Shown piece after piece: positions 8,850 through 15,560 of a DNA stretch of 64,000 bases (position 1 is its first letter; the number at the start of each line of letters is the position of its first letter). Under the pieces are notes generated by a model. The model searched no databases. It was not told the origin of the DNA and saw only the letters and a list, made by a program, of their open reading frames with translations. The position numbers and the translations under genes were made by a program. The stretch spans positions 5,612 through 69,611 of the forward strand of contig JAVVEQ010000013.1 in assembly GCA_032250905.1 (NCBI GenBank). The letters are read 5' to 3'. This DNA comes from Desulfotignum sp032250905 (GTDB taxonomy: Bacteria > Desulfobacterota > Desulfobacteria > Desulfobacterales > Desulfobacteraceae).

Positions 8850-9554
8850 ATGAAAAAATGGCTTTTTCTGCTCATTCTGGCGTTATTGTGGCACCCGCCT
8901 TTGTCCTTCGCAGACACATCCGCATCCACCCAGGGCACCCCCCGTATCACCATCCCGGACCCAAGTTATCAGTTTGATCCGGTCATTGAAGGCGATGTGG
9001 TCACCCATGAGTTCAGGCTGATCAATTCCGGAAACGCCTTGCTGGAAATTCTCAAAATCCAGACCGGCTGAGGGTGCACCGCAGCCACCAGCGCGCGGCA
9101 GCTTCTTCCGGGGGAAGAAGGAAAATTAAATGCATCCTTTGCCACACAGGGCTATGGCGGCCGAATGGTCAAAGAGGTGATCAAAATCCACACCAATGAT
9201 CCTGAGAACCAAATCATTACAGTCTCACTTTCCGGCGAAGTTCGACCCATAGCCCGCCTTACGCCTCAAATGATCAGCCTGAGAGGCAAACCCGGTGAAA
9301 CACTTTCCGGTGAGATAAAAATCGTTCCAGCGGCCTTTCCCGATTTCAACATTGTGACCGCAACTGCCAAAAACGGCCGGGATATCGACTTCACCATCGA
9401 AAAACTGGGAACCCCGCCGGACAGTTATTTTGTGTTAACTGTCAACAACCAGAAAAGTACGGCCGGCCGGTACTTTGACATCATCGAGCTTGAAACCGAC
9501 CTCGATCCCCAAAGGGTCATCAAAATCCGGGTGGCCGGGTATATCCAACCCTGA
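8850..9554 (+). CDS. DUF1573 exported selenoprotein (in-frame UGA, Sec at residue 74)
   Basis: The frame starts at ATG 8850 (AGGAG 6 nt upstream) with a signal peptide of about 21 residues ending in SFA. It meets TGA at 9069-9071 and continues open in the same frame to 9554, giving 234 residues. Around the TGA the protein reads ILKIQTG-[UGA]-GCTAA. DUF1573 proteins have CGCT at exactly this place, so UGA replaces the first Cys of a CGC motif. What follows is the rest of the domain: LLPGEEGKLNASF, GGRMVKEVIKIHTNDP and VSLSGEV, then a second Ig-like domain. Homology on both sides of the stop argues strongly for selenocysteine rather than two genes. DUF1573 is an ASPM/HYDIN-like beta-sandwich of unknown function; the U-x-C pair suggests periplasmic redox or metal(oid) binding. 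A terminator follows. Confidence 0.82.
9072..9120 (+). promoter_or_regulatory. Candidate SECIS region downstream of UGA 9069
   Basis: Two possible hairpins follow the UGA. One pairs CCGC (9079-9082) with GCGG (9095-9098) around a 12-nt loop 12-23 nt after the UGA. The other is a perfect 8-bp stem CTTCTTCC/GGAAGAAG (9102-9109 with 9113-9120) with a GGG loop 39-41 nt after the UGA. Bacterial SECIS apical loops normally sit about 16-37 nt downstream and contain G residues. Neither can be confirmed by eye. Confidence 0.4.
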
Positions 9555-9579
9555 TTAATTCAGCAGATTCAAACGTTTA

Positions 9580-9611
9580 AACAGCAGGCACACCGCCTGC
9601 TGTTTTCTTTT
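9580..9611 (+). terminator. Rho-independent terminator after selenoprotein gene
   Basis: AACAGCAGGC (9580-9589), 5-nt loop, GCCTGCTGTT (9595-9604), then TTCTTTT. Perfect 10-bp stem. It makes the selenoprotein gene a single-gene transcript, separate from the operon starting near 9670. Confidence 0.88.
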
Positions 9612-9640
9612 GGATACGGTGCATTTTTTTATTCCGGAGG

Positions 9641-9688
9641 TTGACAACCAGTTTATGTAGCTATATATTCCAATTTAACGATTTATAG
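9641..9688 (+). promoter_or_regulatory. Promoter with overlapping palindromic operator, copy 2
   Basis: TTGACA at 9641-9646, 17-nt spacer, TATATT at 9664-9669. The palindrome CTATATAT (9661-9668), 12-nt spacer, ATTTATAG (9681-9688) has the same position relative to the -10 as copy 1 and differs at one base of the right arm. It precedes the Cys-rich protein, arsR and permease, so it is probably the autoregulated ArsR operator. Confidence 0.75.
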
Positions 9689-9699
9689 GAGCGCATACC

Positions 9700-9876
9700 A
9701 TGAATAAAAACTGCAGCTGCAACGAGCCGGGCATCATGTTCCTGCCCTGTTCAGGCGGTACCTGTGAGGGCCGACTGGCCTGTAAACTGCCGGTCCAGAA
9801 AAAGTTTGATTCTCCCAGGGCACTGTCTCCGGGGGACCGGGCCAAATCCAGGCAGCTGGGAGGCAAATGCTGCTGA
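9700..9876 (+). CDS. Small cysteine-rich protein
   Basis: A 58-residue protein with AGGAG 9 nt before the ATG, first gene of the ArsR-controlled operon. It has seven Cys: CSC at the N-terminus (Cys5, 7), CSGGTCEGRLAC (Cys17, 22, 28) and a terminal CC. The N-terminal half (FLPCSGG) recalls putative zinc-binding (DGC-type) proteins whose members are about twice as long, so it may be a shortened relative. A metal or metalloid chaperone role would fit the context but is not shown. A second stop lies 42 nt downstream in frame; I see no reason to read its TGA as Sec. Confidence 0.65.
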   Translation: MNKNCSCNEPGIMFLPCSGGTCEGRLACKLPVQKKFDSPRALSPGDRAKSRQLGGKCC

Positions 9877-9937
9877 TCGGTCTCTGCCCGGACAGCCATT
9901 GTGATGATAAGATTTTTTTAGATAACAGGAACCGACC

Positions 9938-10285
9938 ATGAAAGAATTTATCAAAGTGATGAAAGCCCTGTCTGATCCGGCCCGGGTGAAAATCATGAAA
10001 ATGCTTCAACACAAAACCATGTGCGTGTGTGAAATCCAGACCGCCCTGGACAAAGCCCAGTCCACCACCAGCAAGCACCTCAAGATCCTGGAGGATGCCG
10101 GCCTTATCGCGTATCAGAAAAACGGGCTGTGGGTGAACTACAAACTGGCGAACGGTACCCAGAGCCCGTTTGCCGCCAGCCTGATCAGCCATCTTCACCA
10201 CTGGCTGGAGGATGATTCCGACATTCGGGAACTGGTCCGGCTGCTGCCAGCCATTGACCGTAACATTATCTTGAACCGAAACTGA
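9938..10285 (+). CDS. ArsR/SmtB-family transcriptional repressor
   Basis: 115-residue winged-helix regulator. KALSDPARVKIMKML opens the HTH, followed by the helix-3 region with MCVCEIQTAL, where the CVC pair matches the As(III)-binding site of ArsR (ELCVCDL type), and the recognition helix STTSKHLKILEDAGL. The wing is YQKNGLWVNYKL. It would bind the palindromes at 8784-8811 and 9661-9688 and be released by a thiophilic ligand such as arsenite or antimonite. It lies 61 nt after the Cys-rich gene and 25 nt before the permease. A second, different ArsR is encoded at 20759-21160. Confidence 0.88.
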   Translation: MKEFIKVMKALSDPARVKIMKMLQHKTMCVCEIQTALDKAQSTTSKHLKILEDAGLIAYQKNGLWVNYKLANGTQSPFAASLISHLHHWLEDDSDIRELVRLLPAIDRNIILNRN

Positions 10286-10310
10286 TTGGTTCACCAAGGA
10301 CTTTTACATA

Positions 10311-11483
10311 ATGAAGGAAAAAACCAAGCTGTTTTATCTGGTGTCCCTGTTTCTCATGGCTTATTTCATCCCCTGGGCACACCCGGTGATCCGGCAATCC
10401 GGGCTGGAAGCATTTATGATGCTCCAGGAATATGCCAGGGAACATGTCTTGACCTGCCTGATTCCGGCGTTTTTCATTGCCGGTGCCATTGCCGTATTCG
10501 TATCCCAGGCATCGATACTCAAATATTTCGGAAACCAGGCCAATAAAATACTGTCCTATTCCGTGGCATCGGTATCAGGCACCATCCTGGCGGTCTGCTC
10601 CTGCACGGTACTGCCGCTTTTTGCCGGCATCTACACCCGGGGTGCGGGCATCGGCCCGGCCACGGCATTCCTTTACTCCGGTCCGGCCATCAATGTCCTG
10701 GCAATCACCATGACTGCCAAAATTTTGGGATGGCAGCTGGGACTTGCCCGGGCCATTGGTGCCGTTGTTTTTGCAATCATCACGGGCCTGTTGATGTCGG
10801 TGATTTTCAGAAAAGACGACATGGCCAGAACCGGCGGCCAGATCTATGTGCCGGATGAAGAGGACAAGGGGCGGACCCTTTTCCAGGACAGCATCTACAT
10901 TCTGACCATGGTGCTGATCCTTATTTTTGCCGCATTCGCTAAACCGGCCCCGGACGCCACAGGACTGTGGCCGGCCATCTTTGCCGCCAAATGGGTTATC
11001 ACCGTTATTCTTCTGATCGCTTTAGGGTGGATGCTCAAGGCCTGGTTCACCAAGGATGAGCGGGTTTCCTGGATCGATGCCACCTGGGGATTCATGAAAC
11101 AGATCTTTCCGTTGCTGTTTGCCGGTGTGATCGTGGCGGGATTTCTCCTGGGCCGCCCCGGACACTCAGCATTGATCCCCGGGCAGTACATTCAGACCCT
11201 GCTGGGAGGCAATTCGTTGTGGGCCAACCTTTTCGCCTCGGTGGCCGGGGCGTTCATGTACTTTGCCACCCTTACCGAAGTCCCCATTCTTCAGGGGCTT
11301 CTGGGCGCCGGCATGGGCAAGGGCCCTGCTCTGGCCCTGCTGCTGGCAGGCCCTGCCCTGTCTCTGCCCAACATGCTGGTGATCGGCAGGGTCATGGGCG
11401 TGAAAAAAACAGCGACGTTCTGTTCCATCATCATTGTGATGTCCACCATCGCCGGCATGATTTATGGGACGTTTGTCGTATAA
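10311..11483 (+). CDS. ArsP-like permease (PF03773/DUF318)
   Basis: 390-residue inner-membrane protein with two homologous sets of about four helices each. The family signature CSCTVLPLFAGIY (about residue 100) is followed by GAGIGPATAFLYSGPAIN, and the second half has the matching FATLTEVPILQGLLGAGMGKGPALALLLAGPALS. ArsP, the best-known member, exports trivalent organoarsenicals; other members are simply called permeases. The neighbouring ArsR and the disulfide protein downstream are a recurrent family context. Substrate is therefore probably a thiol-reactive metalloid species, but not proven. Confidence 0.85.
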   Translation: MKEKTKLFYLVSLFLMAYFIPWAHPVIRQSGLEAFMMLQEYAREHVLTCLIPAFFIAGAIAVFVSQASILKYFGNQANKILSYSVASVSGTILAVCSCTVLPLFAGIYTRGAGIGPATAFLYSGPAINVLAITMTAKILGWQLGLARAIGAVVFAIITGLLMSVIFRKDDMARTGGQIYVPDEEDKGRTLFQDSIYILTMVLILIFAAFAKPAPDATGLWPAIFAAKWVITVILLIALGWMLKAWFTKDERVSWIDATWGFMKQIFPLLFAGVIVAGFLLGRPGHSALIPGQYIQTLLGGNSLWANLFASVAGAFMYFATLTEVPILQGLLGAGMGKGPALALLLAGPALSLPNMLVIGRVMGVKKTATFCSIIIVMSTIAGMIYGTFVV

Positions 11484-11522
11484 TAAAAACCCCGAAACAT
11501 AATCTTTTAAAGGAGTAGCATC

Positions 11523-11756
11523 ATGGAAATCAAAATTCTGGGCCCTGGATGCCCCAAATGCGAACAAACCGGTAAAATCGTGTCCGAAGCCGTGTCTGAA
11601 ACAGGGGTGGACGCCACTGTGGAAAAGGTGACCGATGTCATGGAGATCGCCGGATACGGAGTTTTCGGTACCCCGGCCGTGGTCATTGACGGGGATGTCA
11701 AATGCGTGGGAAAAATCCCCAAAAAAGAGGATGTCAAATCCTGGCTGACCAAATAA
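11523..11756 (+). CDS. Small redox-active disulfide protein (TIGR00412 type)
   Basis: 77-residue thioredoxin-fold protein with the active site GCPKC (Cys10, 13) directly after the first strand, as in the redox-active disulfide protein 2 family, and the cis-Pro loop GTPAVVIDG. AAGGAG lies 6 nt before the ATG. It is cytosolic (no signal). Its position immediately after a PF03773 permease is a common pairing, suggesting it hands electrons or a bound metalloid to the permease. Confidence 0.88.
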   Translation: MEIKILGPGCPKCEQTGKIVSEAVSETGVDATVEKVTDVMEIAGYGVFGTPAVVIDGDVKCVGKIPKKEDVKSWLTK

Positions 11757-11788
11757 AAACACGCAAGCACAATAAGGAAATGCCCCTG

Positions 11789-12736
11789 ATGGCCCGAACC
11801 ATCTGTATGGAACATATGAGACCATGGACCCTCAACCCACTGACCGCCTTGCTCATAGGACTGACAGTCCTTTCGGCAGTGCCCCCGACCGCCCACGCAG
11901 AAACGGTGCAGGATCTTTATCCCCTGCTGTCGGACCGGTTTATCAAAACCGCGACCCTCACCCCTTTGGGCGATGACCGGATTCTGCAAACCGACACCGG
12001 CATCGTGCTGACTCAGACCCGGATGAAAAAGACCCTGGAACAGCATGATCCCCGATTGAAGGACCAGCTGGAAAACAACCTGATTTTTCTGGCGGAACAG
12101 GAGATCCTCACCCTGATTCTGGAAGCTGAGGTGAAAAAAAGCGGCATGGCAGACGGTAACGCCGTGACCCAGGAGCAGATAGCCGCCTTTCTGGAGTCCA
12201 AAATAGGGGATACGACGGTTTCCGACCAGGAGGCAAAAACCTTTTATGATGAAAACAAGGTCATGGTCGGAGGCATGCCCTTTGATCAGGTGTCTGAGAG
12301 TATCAAACAGTTTTTGCTGGAAAACAAACGGCAGACCGCGGTCCGGACCCATATTCATGATCTGGGCAACCGCCACCAGATCCGCTTCGATGACACATGG
12401 ATGGATGCCCAGTACAAACGGATGACCGACAACCCGGTGGACAAGGCCAGGCTGTCCGGAAAACCCACCCTGGTGGAGTTCGGTGCCACCGGGTGTGTCC
12501 CCTGTGACATGATGCAGCCCATCCTGGAAAAACTGGAGAAAAAATTTCCTGACACCCTGAACATCGTGTTTCTTCATGTGGGTGAAAATCAGGTACTGGA
12601 AGGGCGGTACGGGATCCAATCCATCCCGGTCCAGGCGTTTTTCGATGCCGATGGAAAAGAAGTGTTCCGGCACACGGGATTTTATCCAGAAGAAGAGGTG
12701 ATGACACAGTTGAAAAAAATGGGGGTGGCCCAGTGA
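11789..12736 (+). CDS. Exported SurA/PpiC-like N-domain fused to thioredoxin
   Basis: 315-residue protein. Residues up to about 37 form a signal peptide ending AHA. The middle (QTRMKKTLEQHDPRLKDQLENN ... EQIAAFLESK) resembles the helical N-terminal domain of SurA/PpiC-type chaperones without a recognisable rotamase domain. The C-terminal 110 residues are a thioredoxin domain: TLVEFGATGCVPCDMM (CVPC active site), then GIQSIPVQAFFDADGKEVFRH with the cis-Pro. ATG at 11789 fits the ribosome binding site AAGGA about 10 nt away better than the in-frame ATG at 11780. The next gene overlaps by 4 nt (GTGA). A periplasmic thiol reductase with a built-in client-binding domain is the natural reading. Confidence 0.75.
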   Translation: MARTICMEHMRPWTLNPLTALLIGLTVLSAVPPTAHAETVQDLYPLLSDRFIKTATLTPLGDDRILQTDTGIVLTQTRMKKTLEQHDPRLKDQLENNLIFLAEQEILTLILEAEVKKSGMADGNAVTQEQIAAFLESKIGDTTVSDQEAKTFYDENKVMVGGMPFDQVSESIKQFLLENKRQTAVRTHIHDLGNRHQIRFDDTWMDAQYKRMTDNPVDKARLSGKPTLVEFGATGCVPCDMMQPILEKLEKKFPDTLNIVFLHVGENQVLEGRYGIQSIPVQAFFDADGKEVFRHTGFYPEEEVMTQLKKMGVAQ

Positions 12737-13176
12737 AACAGGTGCGTTTCCTTGTTTATATCGTCATTGTCATTGTCGCCGCAGTCATCATTTATAATTT
12801 GCAGTTTAAAAACAAATCCGCGGGGGGCCCTGTCAGCGGCACAGCAGAATCAGAGGTCCGCTATGAGTTCAACGAACTGCCGATAAAAGGCAAAGTCACC
12901 CTGATAGACCTGGGCGCCATCGAATGTGTGCCCTGCAAGATGATGGCTCCGATTCTGAAAAAGCTGGAGGCGGCCTACCGGGACCGGGCTGTGATCGCGT
13001 TCATCGACGTATGGGAACACCGGGACCAGACCCCCCGGTTCGGGGTCAGGGCCATTCCCACCCAGATTTTTTTTGATCCTGACGGCAAAGAGGTGTACCG
13101 CCACCAGGGATTTATGAGTGAAGCCGCCATCGTGGAGCAGTTGACCCGCATGGGCGTTGAAAAACCCGCGCTTTAG
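12733..13176 (+). CDS. Membrane-anchored thioredoxin-like protein
   Basis: 147 residues starting at a GTG that overlaps the previous stop (GTGA). A single hydrophobic segment (FLVYIVIVIVAAVIIYNL) anchors the N-terminus, with the thioredoxin domain outside: VTLIDLGAIECVPCKMM carries CVPC, and GVRAIPTQIFFDPDGKEVYRH holds the cis-Pro. It is clearly similar to the C-terminal domain of the preceding protein, so the pair probably arose by duplication. It would take electrons from the CcdA protein encoded next. Confidence 0.87.
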   Translation: MKQVRFLVYIVIVIVAAVIIYNLQFKNKSAGGPVSGTAESEVRYEFNELPIKGKVTLIDLGAIECVPCKMMAPILKKLEAAYRDRAVIAFIDVWEHRDQTPRFGVRAIPTQIFFDPDGKEVYRHQGFMSEAAIVEQLTRMGVEKPAL

Positions 13177-13194
13177 ACCAAAAAGACAAGGAGC

Positions 13195-13920
13195 ATGATG
13201 ATGCTTGATTCTGTTTTTCTGACCGTGAACCAGTGGATGACCGGCGGCATCTTGATCGCCGCGGTGGGATCTTTTTTGTGGGGCATGATCAGTGTGCTGT
13301 TCAGCCCTTGTCACCTGGCCTCCATTCCGCTGATCGTGGGCTATGTGGGGGGGCAGGAGAAAATGATCCACCCCCGCCAGGCCGGCGTCTATTCCGCGCT
13401 GTTCACTATCGGCCTGTGTATCACCATTGCGCTGATCGGCATCATCTGCGCCCTTTTGGGCCGGATACTGGGGGATGTGGGAAATTACTGGCAGATACTG
13501 GTGGGCGCCGTTCTGGTTTGGGTGGCTCTGGGCATGCTCGGGGTTGAAAAATGTTCCTTGTCCGGGGGCCCGATGCACCGACTGAAACTCAAGGGCATGA
13601 CCGGGGCTTTTGTGCTGGGGCTGGCCTATGGGGTGCTGTCCGGTTCCTGCACCTTCGGTTTCATCGCCCCCATCCTGGCACTGATTACCATCCAGGAAAA
13701 AGTAATGACCGGTGTCATTCTCATTATCCTGTTCGGCATCGGCCACTGCCTGCCCATCGTCATTGCCGGCAGTTCCACGGCCCTGGTGAAAAAACTGCTG
13801 GAAAGCAGCGCCTGGAGCGGGGCCGGCATGTGGTTCAGAAAACTGGCCGGGGCCACCATCATGCTACTGGGCCTGTATTTCATTGCCAACCCCTTTTTCC
13901 CAGCCCTGCAGGCGGTATAA
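13195..13920 (+). CDS. ccdA: CcdA/DsbD-type transmembrane electron carrier
   Basis: 241 residues, six predicted membrane helices. The two redox-active Cys lie where the family places them: SPCHLASIPLIVGYVGG in the first helix and LSGSCTFGFIAPILA in the fourth. CcdA passes reducing equivalents from cytosolic thioredoxin across the membrane to extracytoplasmic thiol proteins. Here it follows two exported thioredoxins, which are its likely acceptors. The start has three ATGs in a row (13195, 13198 and so on); AAGGAG precedes the first. The short length matches CcdA rather than full DsbD. Confidence 0.9.
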   Translation: MMMLDSVFLTVNQWMTGGILIAAVGSFLWGMISVLFSPCHLASIPLIVGYVGGQEKMIHPRQAGVYSALFTIGLCITIALIGIICALLGRILGDVGNYWQILVGAVLVWVALGMLGVEKCSLSGGPMHRLKLKGMTGAFVLGLAYGVLSGSCTFGFIAPILALITIQEKVMTGVILIILFGIGHCLPIVIAGSSTALVKKLLESSAWSGAGMWFRKLAGATIMLLGLYFIANPFFPALQAV

Positions 13921-13953
13921 ACCGGTAACACAGGCCCATCAAGGAGATATGAC

Positions 13954-14478
13954 ATGCTGCTGAAAACCTATTCTCTGGAAATATTCAAATCCAAATGCCA
14001 GGCAGATGCCGAAGGCGTGCATTGCTTTGCCCATCTGGACCAGGATGTGACACAGGCCATTCCCTACCTGAATGCCGTGCTCGGGGGATTCGAATACCTC
14101 AATGATCCCCCGGCCGTGACCTTTAAAAGCCATGGTAAGCTGATCACGGTGCACGGTGATAGAATTGCGGTGAATGCCCTGAAGGATGAGGCGGAGGCCG
14201 AAAAAATCGTGGCATGGCTCAAAAATGAAATCAATGAAGCCTGGGAGAAAAAAGAGGGGATCGAGCCCTGCTATACCGGGATGCCCCGCCCCGGAATCAT
14301 GGAAATTCTGAAACTGCTGCCCAGAACCAATTGCAGGGAATGCGGCCAGCCCACCTGTCTGGTGTTTGCAACAAAAGTGGCGGAAGGGGCCAAAGGCCCT
14401 GAAGACTGCCCTCCCCTGGATGTGGAGCAGCACCGGCATCTGACCGAATATATGTGCCGGTTCAACCTTGAACTGTAA
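13954..14478 (+). CDS. 4Fe-4S protein with PF04060-type cluster domain
   Basis: 174 residues, no signal peptide, so cytosolic. Residues about 115-155 carry CX2CX4CX16C (Cys127, 130, 135, 152) within LLPRTNCRECGQPTC, the pattern of the Fe4S4 domain found at the start of corrinoid Fe-S proteins and RnfB. Residues 1-100 form an unrecognised alpha/beta domain with one Cys at 15 and one at 24. AAGGAGA precedes the ATG. Sitting between ccdA and the rhodanese, it may feed or sense electrons on the cytosolic side of the relay; that is inference. Confidence 0.8.
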   Translation: MLLKTYSLEIFKSKCQADAEGVHCFAHLDQDVTQAIPYLNAVLGGFEYLNDPPAVTFKSHGKLITVHGDRIAVNALKDEAEAEKIVAWLKNEINEAWEKKEGIEPCYTGMPRPGIMEILKLLPRTNCRECGQPTCLVFATKVAEGAKGPEDCPPLDVEQHRHLTEYMCRFNLEL

Positions 14479-14496
14479 GCCAGGGAGCCGATACCA

Positions 14497-15006
14497 ATGA
14501 CAGTATTTTTACGGACTGGAAACCATTTCACCAACACTATCCGCCAGGCGGTTTTCATCATGTTGATATCCGTGGCCATCGGCACGGCTGTCAACCTTAT
14601 CCGGCCGGACGGGATCCCTTTTGTGGAAACCTGGTCCATGGCGGATAAACTGGCCACAGAAAATGGTGACACAATGGCCATTCCTTTGTCCGAAGCAGCC
14701 GCGCTGTTCGAAAAAGACGCGGCTGTCTTCCTGGATGCCCGGACTCCGGCCGAATATGATCAGGGACACATCCAGGGCGCTGTCAACCTGCCCTGGCATG
14801 AGGTAGACAATTATTTTGAAACCGTCATCATGACCCTGGACCCGGAAGCAATGGTCATCACCTACTGCGACGGGGAAGCCTGTTCGCTGAGCCATGACCT
14901 GGCACTGTTTCTCAAGGACCTGGGATTCGCCCGGGTCAAAGTGCTGGTCAACGGCTGGACCCTGTGGAAGGAACACAATCTGCCTACAACCAAACCGTCA
15001 TCATGA
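14497..15006 (+). CDS. Membrane-anchored rhodanese-domain protein
   Basis: 169 residues. An N-terminal hydrophobic segment (AVFIMLISVAIGTAVNLI) anchors it, and the single rhodanese domain follows: VFLDARTPAEYDQGHIQGAVNLP and the active-site loop YCDGEACSLS with the nucleophilic Cys at about residue 127. VLVNGWTLW closes the domain. Rhodaneses move sulfane sulfur or handle persulfides; the analogous selenium or arsenic oxyanion chemistry is conceivable. The topology puts the domain outside the cytoplasm, beside the thioredoxins of the same operon. Confidence 0.85.
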   Translation: MTVFLRTGNHFTNTIRQAVFIMLISVAIGTAVNLIRPDGIPFVETWSMADKLATENGDTMAIPLSEAAALFEKDAAVFLDARTPAEYDQGHIQGAVNLPWHEVDNYFETVIMTLDPEAMVITYCDGEACSLSHDLALFLKDLGFARVKVLVNGWTLWKEHNLPTTKPSS

Positions 15007-15021
15007 TCCTTCGGAGACCCC

Positions 15022-15504
15022 ATGCCCCAAAAAAAACTACCTTATGATGTCACGCTTACTTTAGGTTACCACTTCACCCGGCTGGTCATGGCCGGGGTCT
15101 TCATCTATGCCAGCCTCGACAAAATCATCCACCCGGACCTGTTTGCCGAGGCAGTCTACAACTACCAGGTGCTGCCCGGGTATCTCGTGAACCTGACGGC
15201 CCTGATACTACCTTGGCTGGAGCTGATCCTGGGCTTCTGCCTGCTGATCAACCGGTGGATGGCCGGGGCATCGGCCCTGACTGCCGCATTAATGACGATA
15301 TTTGTGGGGCTGACACTCTTCAACCTGGCCCGGGGCCTGGATATCAGCTGCGGGTGTTTTTCCACGGCCACAGATGAAAATCCCATCACCCTGCTGACCC
15401 TGGCGCGGGATGTCCTGTTTCTGATCTTATCCTTGGGACTGATCATACTGTTGTTCTTTAAAAACACCCGCAGTGTGGGAAAAATCCATAAACCATCTCC
15501 CTGA
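15022..15504 (+). CDS. MauE/DoxX-like membrane protein
   Basis: 160 residues with four predicted membrane helices (VMAGVFIYASLDKIIHP is the DoxX/MauE start pattern). A CGCF pair at ISCGCFSTATDENP in the third-to-fourth helix loop is typical of MauE-type redox-associated members. MauE is needed for disulfide formation in methylamine dehydrogenase, and relatives sit beside thioredoxins in many operons. Located 15 nt after the rhodanese gene, it probably exchanges electrons or oxidises thiols within the same pathway. Confidence 0.8.
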   Translation: MPQKKLPYDVTLTLGYHFTRLVMAGVFIYASLDKIIHPDLFAEAVYNYQVLPGYLVNLTALILPWLELILGFCLLINRWMAGASALTAALMTIFVGLTLFNLARGLDISCGCFSTATDENPITLLTLARDVLFLILSLGLIILLFFKNTRSVGKIHKPSP

Positions 15505-15560
15505 ACCAGGCACCTGTGAACCGTTTGAGAACCTTAGTCTCCCAAAGAGGATATAGCAAC

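Noticed and set aside
9069..9164. Two separate genes (8850-9071 and one starting at ATG 9165) or a nonsense mutation
   Set aside because: The 93 nt between are coding in the same frame and encode conserved DUF1573 residues; the second part has no ribosome binding site.
9874..9919. The TGA of the Cys-rich protein as selenocysteine
   Set aside because: The frame ends 14 codons later in sequence without family similarity, and the arsR ribosome binding site begins there.
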